Below, piece by piece: positions 22,681-32,949 of a DNA stretch of 64,000 bases. This DNA comes from Sciurus carolinensis (taxonomy: Eukaryota > Chordata > Mammalia > Rodentia > Sciuridae). The translations under genes and the position numbers were made by a program. The stretch's first letter is position 1; each line of letters opens with the position of its first letter. The stretch is from the NCBI RefSeq assembly GCF_902686445.1, contig NW_025920105.1, positions 1,886,999 through 1,950,998 on the forward strand, given 5' to 3'. Under the pieces are notes generated by a model that had not been told where the DNA came from, did no database searches, and worked only from the letters and a program-made list of their open reading frames with translations.

Positions 22681-24015
22681 GTCTGGGGACAAAACCCAGG
22701 GACTGACATGTGCTTGCTGATCCCCCTACTGCACCCCACCCTCACCCCCACCCCCAAACACCGAAGTGAAGCCTTAGCTTTATATTGACTGTCCCCCAGC
22801 CGGCCTCTGACGTGCCCCTCATTTGTGTCTTTGAAATGAAATGTCATTGAACCATTGAAGTTTCAAGCACCCTGGGTCTCTGGCCTAACTCCTGGGTACT
22901 CCTCTGCTCTGCCCCCTCCCAATAAATAAATAAATAAATAAATAAATAAAATAAGGAAAAAGCCTAGCAGACCAGGTCATGGTGAAAAGCAGAAAAGGAA
23001 ACTGTAAGGGATTTGGCCATATTGAGAAGGAAGAGCAAGTTCGGGCATCTTGGCCCAGTGTTCCTGTGTTGCTGGTGGTGGTGGTGGTGGTGGTGATGGT
23101 GATGACTTTGAGTCGAGCAAGGATTGAGGCTCCAGCATTTTCAGATTGAGTGAATGCAGGCGATGACCATCTGATGGATTTTTCCTGGAATGTCATCTGT
23201 ATCGGATGTTTCCATGAACTTTATGAGTCTCCTGTCTGAAAACGGGCACTGGCAGGGAGGGTATCAGACCCTGTGCTGCCTCTCTTCATGAGAGTGGGTG
23301 GTGGGTGAGTGAGGGAGTGTCATTAATGATTCCTGAAACCTACGGGAAGATGGAGCTAGCTAAATGGGGGATTGGCTACTGCCATTGGGGTGCTCTGCGG
23401 CCGGCCTGCCCTGCCCTGCCCTCCCTCTTTCTCTCCCTCCCTCCCTCCCTCCCTCCCTGCTGTGCCCAGGGTAGGACACTGGTGTTCTCAGAATTTTCTG
23501 CTCTGTCCAGGGAGGTACAGTAGGAGATGTCAGAACCGAGTAATGAGTCAGATCGGGGCAAAGTGTTGGCCTGACTATCTAATCGGGGCACATTCCCTTG
23601 GATCTCCATCTCCTCTTCACAGGCAATAGAGTGGACAGTTTACAAGGTGAAGCGGTAGGACAGGCGGGCCTGGAGAGTGTAGTCTCACTGCTCCTGAGTT
23701 CTGGCCGTAAGTGTGTAACATACATATGTGTCTTTGACATGCTCCTGGGAGGCAGTGGTGAGTGCTGTCCCTCTCTGTTGCACAAGTGAGGAGACCAAGG
23801 CGCCAGATGTGCACTCTGCTCCTCGATGTATGTCTGATGAGTGGTTTTGGGGGGAGGGAGATTGATTTCTGGTGCATTGTTACAGAGGAAACCCCATGTC
23901 CTGAAGCTATTCCTGCATTGTCCCCCACTCTGCTCTGAGTTATAACTTGTGTTTTTCAGAAGACACGGCCTCCTTACCTAAATAGACACCATAAGCCACC
24001 TAAGGATAGGGTTCC

Positions 24016-24063
<48 letters not shown>

Positions 24064-24420
24064 CTTTTTCTTCTTTCTTTTTCTTTCCTTTCCGCTTTCC
24101 TTTTTGGTTTGTTTGTTTCAGATAGGGATGTTCCTTGGCTTCAGGTGCACTGCAACCCCTGAGGGCACCTTCTTCACTTAACTGTCTTTGCCCCATGAGT
24201 TCAGCGAGAGCACCCTGGCTCTGACCTGACCTGACTTTGTACCTGGTACTCTGAGGGTGAAGAGTGAGGCAGGTTTGGTAATGGCAGTATTTGGGGCGAG
24301 CGGTGCTGCCAGGGTTTGAACCCAGGGCGCTCTTCCTGTGAGGCCTATACATGACCCCTTTTTATTTTTGGAGGCAGGAACTCACTAAGTGGTGGAGGCT
24401 GACCTCAAAGGAAATCACAA
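22681..24420. other. IGS stretch with short repeats, no gene seen
   Basis: Contains (AATA)n at 22,920-22,951, GGT units at 23,075-23,104, a CCCT run at 23,422-23,459, a (TA)n of about 45 bp at 24,016-24,061 and an inverted ID-like part at about 24,305-24,350 (GTGCTGCCAGGGTTTGAACC). The remainder is not recognised. No frame has domain-like sequence. Confidence 0.65.
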
Positions 24421-25926
24421 GTGATCGATCCTCTGTCCTGGGGCCGCTCTCCCTCCCTGAGTGTTTTGAGGTGGCCTGTTCTGAAGTCCCTCCGTGGTGG
24501 TGAGGACCTGGTTGGGAGCCAAACTTCCTTGGGAGAGAAAGGGGAGTTGGTTATATGTGTTTTGGTGACTCCCCAGAAGTTTCTGCTACTTGCCTGGTTT
24601 GTGTGAGGGAGAGGGATTTTCTGGGAGCCTGCCTGGGGTGTGCCTCCCAGGGCTGGGGACTGCCTTGCAGCTCTTTGCCCTCGGCCGCGCTCTGTCAGTC
24701 CAGCCAGGGTTCCCCGGACCCAGCCCTCTCTGAGTCCCGCGGGGCCCCCCCTCCTCCCAGTTCTGCCCTCCCCTCTCCTCTCCCTGCGTCTAAATGGGGA
24801 GGTCCAGAGGAGTGGTCCGAGGGGACTCGGGGGCCAGGCCGATCACCTGTGTTTGGTAAAACTTCCTCCTCCCCCCGCCCCCCCCGTTTTCCTCGAGTGA
24901 GGGAGCCTGTTCTATTCCCTGTCCTGCAGCGTCACCTAGTGGATTCAGTTTCGGAAGAAGGTGTAGCAGAGCCTGAGATGGGAACCAACTAGTTTTAGCT
25001 CTCGCCAGACCTTTGTAGGTGCCGGCGGCGAGCGTCAACTCCCGCGAGACGTGTGTGGATAGCGGCAAGATACCGTTCTCGGGAGGAGGCCTGGGTGGGC
25101 GGTGGCGGTGGCGCTGGCGCTGCTTGGTGGGTGGGACTTGCGGTCCTGGGCGACTTGGGGGGAGGGGGGAGGAGGAGGAGGAGGAGGAGGGTCCTGGCAA
25201 GTGGCTGGCAGGCGGGTTGGTGGGGACGTGGAGTAGTGGCGGCCGCTCTTCTTTCCTTTCCCCTCTGTCCTTTCCAGCTCCTCTGGAAATCACCATCCTG
25301 CAAAGGAACCTAAACCGAGCTGGAGCTTCCTGCCCGCTCCTGTGGCACCGTCCCGCTCCACGGCGCCCCCGCGGGGGACACCCCCGCGCCGCCGCCTCCC
25401 TTTTTGTTTTCGTTTTGGTGGGTTGAGCCCGGTGTCTCTCGCCAGCCCGCTGACTGCGAGGCGGTCCGTGTCAAATCACACACTCGCTGGCTCCCAGTGA
25501 AAATAGAGTGGTGGCCTCAGGAAGCAGTGAGGTCCCTCAGTCTCTCTCCCCGCATCTTGTGGGAGAGCCTTTACTCTGCTCAGCTGATCTCCGTGCAGAC
25601 TCCGAACTGCTTATCCTGCAGGCACCTGCAAGGTTCTTGCCCTAAAAGGCCTTGAAGCTTCCTCAAAGTGGGGAGTAGCCATGATTCACTTACTCCTGAG
25701 TCCACAGTCCAGTTGGAGGGATGGCCTAGGAGTGCGGCGGGATTAGGCCCACTGATCTGTGTCCCATGATCCGGTGAACTCTGTGACTACTGTGTACCAT
25801 CCAAAGCATGGACGGCCTGTGTATGTCAGCTGCGGCATTGATTTATCTTTCCCCCCTTGGTGATAATGGGGATGGAACCGCAGGGTCCCTGAACGCTGAA
25901 CTCCTGAGTCACATTCCCCCTCCTTT

Positions 25927-25968
<42 letters not shown>

Positions 25969-27387
25969 TATATTTATACAGGCATAGGTTTAAGGTGAGT
26001 TAGGGTTAGTTAGTGGTCTTGGGGAATGGAACGACCGTCACGTGATTACGAATGAAAGGACAAGGTAGGAGGCCTTGGTAGGGCCCTCCTCCGATCTGGA
26101 AAGTATCAAGCTGGGTCACTGGGTTGCGGTGGTGGGTGGAAGCCTGACAAACCAAACAAATGACCCGACCGATGAATGAAAAGCAAACATGGATTTAGTT
26201 TTCGTACTTCGCGCTGCTTTGGATTGGGGAGGGGGTGTGTTTTCGGAATGGCACGTGTACTGAAGCATCTTTTCCAGGGTGAGTTCAGTGAGAGCACCCT
26301 GTTCCTGGTGAGAGTGATTGAGGCACATGGCACATCCTGCTCCTCTGGAGTCACCTAGTGGACTCTGAGATAGGGAGAGAAGAAGAGAGGGAGATGGGGG
26401 GGAGGGTGCACGCAGCAGCAGCGGCGGCGGTGGGGGTCGGGGAGACCCCGAGGGGGAGGGAGGAGAGAGGGAGAGAGATTGTGTGTAAGGGGGGCGGGGG
26501 CGGCGGCGGTGGTGGTGGTGGCGGGTGGGCGTCGTAGGTGTGGGTTGTGGTCCAGGGCACCCATCTCCTCTGGAGGGAAGCGGCCTGTAGGCTCCCTCCC
26601 TCCCTCCCTCTCTCCCTTCCTCCCTCCCTCCTTTCCTTCGAAAGCATGGAATCTCCGACCTGCTCTGTGGGTTTCTTGACCTGGATGCTTCCGTCAGCGG
26701 GAACGATTGGAATGAAATGAACTGAAATGAAATCATATTAGGACACCATCCCCGGAAGTCCTGGTATTCTCTCTTTGGACTTGGGGCGTGAACCCAGACT
26801 TGTCTTTCGGTCTCTCAGAGTCTCTCTTGCCTGCTTCTTCCTTTCCCCGGCAGCGAGAGGGTGGAATTGGAGCGATGATTGTCCCGTTTCCTCGCGTGTC
26901 CTCCTTTCGTGGTTTCGGTTTTGCAGGCGGTCCGAGACGGCCCCTGGGTCCCCGCCGGGCTTTCTAGGGCCTCTGGGCAGAGCGGTGGCTGCTCGTGCCC
27001 CTCGGGGCGGGGGGGGGGCTGCCAGGGCGCCCCCGCCGGTGGGGCACGTCCTGGTGGCTTTCTACGATCCCTTCGGAGCTGGTCCCGCTGACACGGAACG
27101 ATGTTCCGAGTCTCTTGTGCCTGATGTTGGTGGCGGTTGTCGGGCTCCACCTGGTGGCTGCTTTTATACGAGCTTCTCGCATTTGGAAGTCACCAAGGAG
27201 TGTCATGTGGTGGCGGTGACCGAGACAGAGTCCCTGGAGTTGGCTGACACCAGCGCAACTGCCGCCGGCCTGCTGGGGCGGGCTTGTGCGACCTACTGGC
27301 GGGAGGTTGGACCAGCAGGCATAGTGTGTGGGTTACCTACCTGTCTGCGAGCTCCGGGGCCCGGGAATGTTGGGTGGCAGCCTGAGC
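24421..27387. other. GC- and CpG-rich upstream spacer
   Basis: GC content rises sharply and CpG becomes frequent (CGCCCCCGCGGGG near 25,362; CGGCGGCGG near 26,420 and 26,500). GGA and CCCT runs occur at 25,170-25,190 and 26,594-26,637, and a (TG)n at 25,930-25,967. Short direct duplications link its parts: GAGAGCACCCTG and TCACCTAGTGGA motifs occur near 24.2-24.9 kb and again near 26.3 kb. This is the expected texture of the enhancer-like region upstream of a Pol I promoter. Long GC-rich frames at 24,555-25,426 and 26,775-27,515 are probably not genes. Confidence 0.65.
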
Positions 27388-27398
27388 GGGTCGACCAG
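27388..27398 (+). promoter_or_regulatory. Upstream Sal-box (TTF-I-type site)
   Basis: GGGTCGACCAG repeats the core of the promoter-proximal terminator at 27,939. It lies about 725 bp before the transcription start. In rodent rDNA a site of this kind accompanies a spacer promoter. I could not recognise a duplicated promoter next to it, so that function is inferred. Confidence 0.6.
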
Positions 27399-27938
27399 CA
27401 CTCCCAGGTGCTGTCCTCGGGACCTGAAGAGAGCAGAGCCGGGCGGGGCGGGGCCGCGTCGCACGGGTTGGTTTGGCTGGGGAGGACGACAGGGGGCCCG
27501 CACGGCCTTCTTTGACCAAGTCCTGGCGAGAGCAGCTGGGGACTCCCTTGCGCGGGTTGGGCCGGGCAGAGGCTTGCATCCCCATCCATCTGGGTCCTGT
27601 CCTGGCTGGTGTCGGCAGGGACTTAGGTTTTCTTTTGAGTGCTGTGGGCCTTGGGACTTTGTTTTTCTATTTTCTTTAATTTCCTTTTTTTTTTCTCCCT
27701 CCCTCCCTACCTCCCTGCACCGGCGGGCCAGAGGGTGCGGTGACCGGCCTGCCTACCCCTCGGTCCCTCGGTGGTGTCACCGTGTTCCTCTGAGGTGCCG
27801 TCCAGAGCCTGGCCTTCGTGCTATGCCGGAGCCCTTCTTTGGGGACCGGTCCCTCGAGTGCTCGTGCGTCTGGGGAGAGGCGTACCTGGTCCTGCTCCGG
27901 CTCGTGGGGTCCGCGTCCCTCTTTCGTCCCTGTCACCT

Positions 27939-27950
27939 GGGGTCGACCAG
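27939..27950 (+). terminator. Promoter-proximal terminator T0 (Sal-box, TTF-I site)
   Basis: GGGGTCGACCAG followed by TTGGCCC. The centre lies about 169 bp upstream of the start at 28,114, the position of T0 in mouse (about -170). TTF-I bound here stops upstream transcription and remodels chromatin at the promoter. Core identity and position together make this assignment strong. Confidence 0.85.
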
Positions 27951-28131
27951 TTGGCCCTAGGGGCTCTGGTTCTCTTGGCGACTGGGGTCAGGTCTGGGGA
28001 CAGGTGGCCATGACTCTCTTCCGGGAGGTCAGAGTGGTGACTGGACAGGTCCCCGTGACCTCTGGTCATGATTGTTTCCTCCCAAGGTGGCCGTTTTGTG
28101 CCGTCAGGTGGGTGCTGACACGTTGTCCTCT
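27951..28131 (+). promoter_or_regulatory. RNA polymerase I promoter (upstream control element and core)
   Basis: Placed by homology of the start site. The core (about -45 to +18, roughly 28,069-28,131) contains GGCCGTTTTGTGCCGTCAGG, which resembles the region before the human start. The upstream element would be about 27,958-28,007. Two related segments (GGGGACAGGTGGCCATGAC near 27,997 and GGACAGGTCCCCGTGACC near 28,043) form an internal imperfect repeat. UBF and SL1 binding cannot be read from sequence. Pol I promoters diverge fast between species, so only position and the initiator are well supported. Confidence 0.8.
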
Positions 28132-28965
28132 GGCGTGTGTCGCCGAAGGGGTTGGGACTTCTGGATGCATGTGGGGGCTCTGGGCTACCGAGGACGATGG
28201 GGTGGCCCAGGCCCCTTCCCTCTTGAGCCGTCTGCCTGGGCCTGCGCGCCGGCTCTTGGGCATCTGGAGTGTCTCCGCCGCGGTGCCACCTCCGGTCTCT
28301 GGCACCCGAGGGCGGCGGGGGATGCGGCGGAGGTCCTTTACCACCGTGCGCTCCCTGCCGCGGGCACCGAGGGCGGTTTGTGACAACGCTCGTTTCCATG
28401 GCTCCGTGCCACGTGTCAGGCGTTCTCCCGTCTGTGTCATCTGTCGCTCTCCCTGGGACGTGGGGCCGGCGAGGACGAAGCAGGTTCCGTGTTGACGATG
28501 GTCCTCGCCGGGTCCCCCGCTCCCGGGGTCCCCCTCCCTCCTGCCGACCAATCTATGTGGTGACTTTGCAAGCTCTCCTGGGCCGGGCCAAAGCCGAGCC
28601 AGGCGAGGGACGGACGTTCATGGCGAACGGGACAGCTCTTCTCGTCCTGCCCGCGGGCCTCTCGCCTCTCCTCCCTGTCCCTTGGCCGTGTGTGGAAGGC
28701 AGGGGTGCGGAATCCGGCCCCCACCCCGCCCTGGGGTCTGCTGACGCAGCGGATGCTTCTCGCTTGCCACCCTCTGTCGGTGGCCGGGCCGCGTGCGTGT
28801 GGCCCTCCCTCCACCTTGGGGAGGGCTGCTGCTGCGCCGCCGTGGCGTGCGAGTGCACCTCTGCCTTGGTCCTCCTGGTGTTCCTGGAGAGGTCTGGGTT
28901 GTCGTTTGAGGTGCCCGAGGCTGAGCCAGCGTGTTGCTGCTCCTCTTCCCGGCACTGCCGCTGAG
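28114..28965 (+). rRNA. 45S pre-rRNA 5' external transcribed spacer, 5' part only (truncated)
   Basis: The start GCTGACACGTTGTCCTCTGG matches the first bases of human 45S pre-rRNA (GCTGACACG, GTCCTCTGGCG). Further collinear matches are GGGGCTCTGGGCTACCG (about +62), TTGAGCCGTCTGCC (about +110), GTGTCAGGCGTTCTC (+300), CGGACGTTCATGGCGAACGG (+498) and GGTGCCCGAGGC (+797). The sequence stays GC-rich to about 28,963 and then switches within a few bases to AT-rich antisense L1. A complete mammalian 5'ETS is several kb long, so most of it and all mature rRNA genes are missing. Whether this copy is transcribed is unknown. Confidence 0.87.
28553..28633 (+). promoter_or_regulatory. Conserved block after the early 5'ETS (A') processing site
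   Basis: TATGTGGTGACTT, CTCTCCTGGGCCGGGCC and CGGACGTTCATGGCGAACGG line up in order with the most conserved part of mammalian 5'ETS, just downstream of the first cleavage site (about +414 in human, about +650 in mouse). Here the block lies at about +440 to +520, the human-like spacing. The conserved segment directs U3-dependent early processing. Sequence around the exact cleavage point is not conserved enough to place it. Confidence 0.78.
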
Positions 28966-30778
28966 ATATTCTTTATAATTGCCATTATAACTGTAGTGAG
29001 TTGAAATTTAAGTGTAGTTTTAATTCATATTTCTTTAACTGCTAAAGATCTTGAATTTTTTTAATGTATTAGTTGATCAATCATATTTTTTTCTTCTTTG
29101 AAGTGCCTCTTCAGTTTCTTTGTCCACTTAGTGATTGGGTTACTAGTTTTTATGGTTTTAACTTTTTTTGAGTTCTACATATACCCTGAATATTAATGAT
29201 TTTTCTGAGGTATGGGAGTTATAGGTTTTCTCCCATTCTCTAGGTTCACTGTTCCCTTTCTGGAAAGATTTATTTTGTGTAACTAAACTTTTTAGTTTGA
29301 TACCATCACATTTATTGATTCTTTATTTTACTTGTGCTTTAAGCATCTTGTTGAGCAATTTGTTTCCAAAGATGCCTTGATGCCTTGATGGTAGGTGGGC
29401 CAACTTTTTCTTCTAGTAGATACAGGGTCTCTGATATATTTCCTAGGTTTGACCCAATTTGAGTGGAGTTTTGGGCAGGTTGTTACTTACTGGTTCAATT
29501 TTGTTTTCTTACATAAGGGTTTGCAGTTTTTCTAATACCATTTGTTGAACAGGCTATCTTTTCTCCAATACATGTTTATGGTGTCTTTGTCTAGTATGAT
29601 ATAACTGTATTTATGTGGGTTTGTCTCTGTATCTTCCACTCTGTACCATTGAAGCTCATGTCTGTTTTGATCCCCATACCATGACACTTTTGTTAGTATA
29701 CCTCTGTTAAATAATTTAAGGTCTGGAATTGTGATGCCTTCTGCTTCACATTTTTTGCTGAGGATTGCTTTGACTAATCTGGGTCTTTTATTTTTCCAAA
29801 CAAATTTCATGTTTGCTGCTTCTCTTTCTATGAAGAATATCATTGAAACCTTAATAGGAATTTTATTAAATTATTCTAGCACTTTTGGTAGTATAAAAGT
29901 TTTGACAATATTATTTCTGCCTCTCCACAGCATGGAAAATCTTTCCATTTTTTAAGGTCTTCCTCAATATCTATTTTAGTGTTCTGTCTTTTTCACTGTA
30001 CAGGTCTTTCACTCCTTTTGTTAGATTGATTCCAAAATATTTTATATTCTTTAAGGATATTGTGAAGGGAAAAGATTTCTTAATTTCTCTTTCAGTTGAC
30101 TCATCACTAATGTAGAGGGCGCAATTAATTTACGGGTGTTAATATTATATCCTGATAATTTGCTGAATTCATTTGTGAGTACTAGAAATTTTCTCATGGA
30201 ATTTCTTGGGTGTTCTAATTATAGAATCATGTAAGCAGCAAATACAGATAGTTTGAGTGTTCTTTTTCTACTTGTACCTCTTTAACTTCCTGTTCCTAAT
30301 AGTTTTGTCTAGAGTTTTCAGGACCATGCTGAATAGAAATGGCAGAAGAAGATATCTTGCCATTTTTTAGAAGGGATCCTTTTAATTTATCTCCATTTAG
30401 AATAATGTTGTCTTGGGATTAGCATATTTAGCTTGCACAATATTGCAGTATGTTCTTAGTATCCCTAGTTTTTCTATGGTTTCTAATATGAATGAATGCT
30501 GTATTTTGTCAAATGCTTTTTATGCATCTATTGAGATATTCATGTGATTCTTGTATTTACATTTATTGATATGATGAACTATTTATTGATTTTCATATGC
30601 TGAACACACATTGCCTTCAAGAATGAACCCCACATGATCATTGTGCACTATCTTTTTCACAAGTTTTTGTATGTGCTTTGCCAGTTCATTAGGCCTATTC
30701 ATCTGATGTTTTCTTTCCTTGATGTGTCTTTTTCTGATTTTGTTTTCAGGGTGATAATAGCATCATAGAATCAATTTG
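28966..30778 (-). pseudogene. L1 ORF2 and 3' region fragment, antisense
   Basis: The plus strand reads as the reverse of an L1 from its 3' side into ORF2. A 104-codon minus-strand frame (29,532-29,843) contains FVWKNKRPRLVKAILSKK and ends DSLFNKWY, typical of the ORF2 C-terminal part. Further rightwards, text equivalent to the RT domain is in broken frames. There is no intact ORF2. The fragment begins exactly where the 5'ETS ends. Confidence 0.88.
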
Positions 30779-31553
30779 GACTGGTTCCCTCCTTTTTAAA
30801 TTTTAATTCATTGTACACAAATGGAGTATAACTATCATTTTTCTGGTTGAACACAATGTACGGTCATACCATTTGTATATTCATAAATGTAATGATATTT
30901 GCCTCATTCTGTTACCTTTCCTTCCATTTCCCCTTTCTCATCCCTCATTTCTGTCTCCACAATCCATCCTTCTTCCATTATTCCTTTAACTCTCTCTGCC
31001 CCCATTATGTATCATCAACCAATTTTCAGAGAAATTATTCAGCCTTCGGTTTTTTGGGATTGGCTTATTTCACTTAACTTAGTTGGATATTCTCCAACTC
31101 CATCAATTTACCTGCAGATGTCAAATTTTTTTTCTTCTTTATGACTGAATAATATTCCATTTTGTATATATACCACAGTTTCTTTATCCAGTCATCTATT
31201 CAAGGACATATAAGTTGATTCCTCAATCTAGCTATTGTGAAATGAGTTGCTGTAAACATTGATATAGCTGCATCAGTGTAATATGCTGATTTTAATTCAT
31301 TTGGGTATAGGCCAAGGAGTGGAATAGCCAGGTAAAATGGTGGATCTATTCTGTTTTAGAAGGAATCTCCATAGTGCTTTCCAGAGTGACTGCATTAATT
31401 TGCAACCCCAGCAATAATGTATGAGTGGACCTTTTCCCCCACATCCTCGCCATTGTTGTTTGTGTTCTTGAAAATAGACATTCTAATTGGGGTGAGCTAA
31501 AATCTTAGGGTAGTTTTAATACACATTTCTCTTATTATTAGAAAGGTAGAAAC
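30779..31553 (-). mobile_element. L1 3' end, antisense, second copy
   Basis: It begins TTTTTAAATTTTAATTCATT then GTACACAAATGG, the reverse of an L1 poly(A)/3'UTR terminus (compare the sense copy ending near 33,490). It continues through 3'UTR and ORF2 C-terminal text to about 31,550. It interrupts the older antisense L1, so it is probably a nested insertion. Confidence 0.85.
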
Positions 31554-31554
31554 T

Positions 31555-32150
31555 CGTTGCCACACATACTTCAGATACAGCACTAATCTCCAGAATTTAT
31601 AAAGAACTCAAAATCTTTACACCAAGAATACAAATGACCCAATCAATAAGTGGGCTAAGGAAATGAGCAGACAATTCCTTTTCTTATTCATGGAATAAGC
31701 TGAGAAGGATTTATGTCAATTCTATGAAAATCTTGTAGGACTCAGATAAGAGTTCATATCATCCTGAATTTTCTTTATTGGTAGACTTTTGGTGTCATAT
31801 GCAACACCTTTGCTTGAAATCACTCTTTAAATATTTTATGTCCTCCTGATTCAATTTGCATAGGTCATAGCTTTCTAATAATTTTTGGATGTCTTAAAGA
31901 TTTTCTACTTTTTTATAAATTTTCAACATAGTTTCCAATTATCACCTTATTTCAGTGGTTTTCATAGTGATGTGTTCTTTCATCTAGAATTTTAGTAATT
32001 TGGATTGTCTCCCTTTTTTATTAACTCAGCTAAGCATTTATCAACCTCATTTAGTTTTTCAAAGAAACAACTTTATTGTAATTTTTTGATTGTTACTTTT
32101 GTTTCAATTTTATTGATTTCAGCTCTGTTTGCACTTGTTTTAGGCTACAG
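31555..32150. mobile_element. L1 ORF2 fragments in opposite orientations
   Basis: About 125 bp of sense L1 (CACTAATCTCCAGAATTTAT AAAGAACTC ... CAATCAATAAGTGGGC) is followed from about 31,690 by antisense ORF2 text (TTTCAAAGAAACAACTTTAT, CTGTTTGCACTTG). The junction is abrupt at about 31,680. It is an inversion product or the remains of several insertions. Confidence 0.75.
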
Positions 32151-32159
32151 ATTCTAACC

Positions 32160-32945
32160 CAGTGATAAAGGTGAGGCATATATGAGGGACTCCTATGATA
32201 ATATAGACTGCTCAAGTTGAGAGGCAACTCAGACTTTTAGGCTATTCAGTCCATAAAGGCTATGAAGGGCAGAAAGGCTACATATACAGAGGCTACTATG
32301 ATCATAGAGGTCACTCAAGTTATAATGGTTTCTGAAATCATGGAACCTATTAAGATAATAAAGTCTATTTATGCAATAAAGGCCAGGCAGTTCTCTGTAG
32401 CTACAGAAGTTTTAGATCATAGAAGCTACTCAGTTGTAGAAATGATGTAAGTCATGAAAGCATGACATTCATAGATATGCAGATCATACAGGATATTCAA
32501 GTCTTTGAGACTATAAAGATCATAGTGATTACAAAGATCAGGGAGCACTTCTTAAGATATAGAATTCTTTTTGCTAAATAGCTTGCTCAGTTTGTGGAGA
32601 CTACTGAGGTCATAAATGGTACACAAACAAAAGAGGTTACTCAGGCCACACATAGAGGAAACATCCAGTCATTGAGACTATGTGTATCCTAGAGGCTATG
32701 TAGGTTATAGAGGCTACTGGGGTCATACCAAATACTCGTGTTGCCTAGAATTTGCAGGTCACAACATATTTCTAAAGTAATTTAGTCTATTCAGGAAATA
32801 GAATATGCACAGGTATAAAAGATACTCAGAACACAGAAACTACAAATGTTATAGAGGTTACAAAATTGAAAAGGCTGTGCAGGTCATAGAGACTATGCAG
32901 GTCATAGAAGCTACATGGTTGTAATTGACTAGAGAGTATCACAGG
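32160..32945. repeat. Degenerate 18-bp minisatellite
   Basis: A unit close to GGCTACTCAGGTCATAGA recurs about 40 times with many substitutions and small indels. Clear examples are GCAGGTCATAGAGACTAT followed by GCAGGTCATAGAAGCTAC (about 32,878-32,915) and GGCTATGTAGGTTATAGA then GGCTACTGGGGTCATA (32,693-32,726). L1 pieces flank it on both sides. The 62-codon plus-strand frame within is not a gene. Confidence 0.85.
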
Positions 32946-32949
32946 TCTT

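Larger units (their letters stand above)
1..28113 (+). other. Ribosomal DNA intergenic spacer (IGS), 3' part leading to the 45S promoter
   Basis: Assigned because it runs directly into a recognisable RNA polymerase I promoter and 5'ETS at 28,114. The texture fits mammalian IGS: long pyrimidine tracts, CA/TG, CT, GAA and tetranucleotide microsatellites every 0.5-1 kb, scattered SINEs, and a CpG-rich last 3.7 kb. No 28S end or 3' terminator cluster is visible, so the window opens inside the spacer. A solo LTR and an 8.36-kb provirus are inserted in it. The left 20 kb has no spacer-specific landmark of its own, so its membership rests on continuity with the promoter. A break inside it cannot be excluded. 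Confidence 0.7.

Noticed and set aside
27087..27100. Second 45S start (GCTGACACGG)
   Set aside because: Only about 10 bases match and the following ETS blocks are absent. It is kept only as a possible spacer-promoter hint.
26775..27515. 246-codon plus-strand ORF, the longest in the window
   Set aside because: It lies in CpG-rich rDNA upstream spacer, has overlapping long frames on both strands (expected where stops are rare in GC-rich DNA) and shows no domain.
27818..28964. Two plus-strand ORFs of 225 and 231 codons
   Set aside because: They overlap the Pol I promoter and 5'ETS, which are non-coding. Length is explained by GC content.
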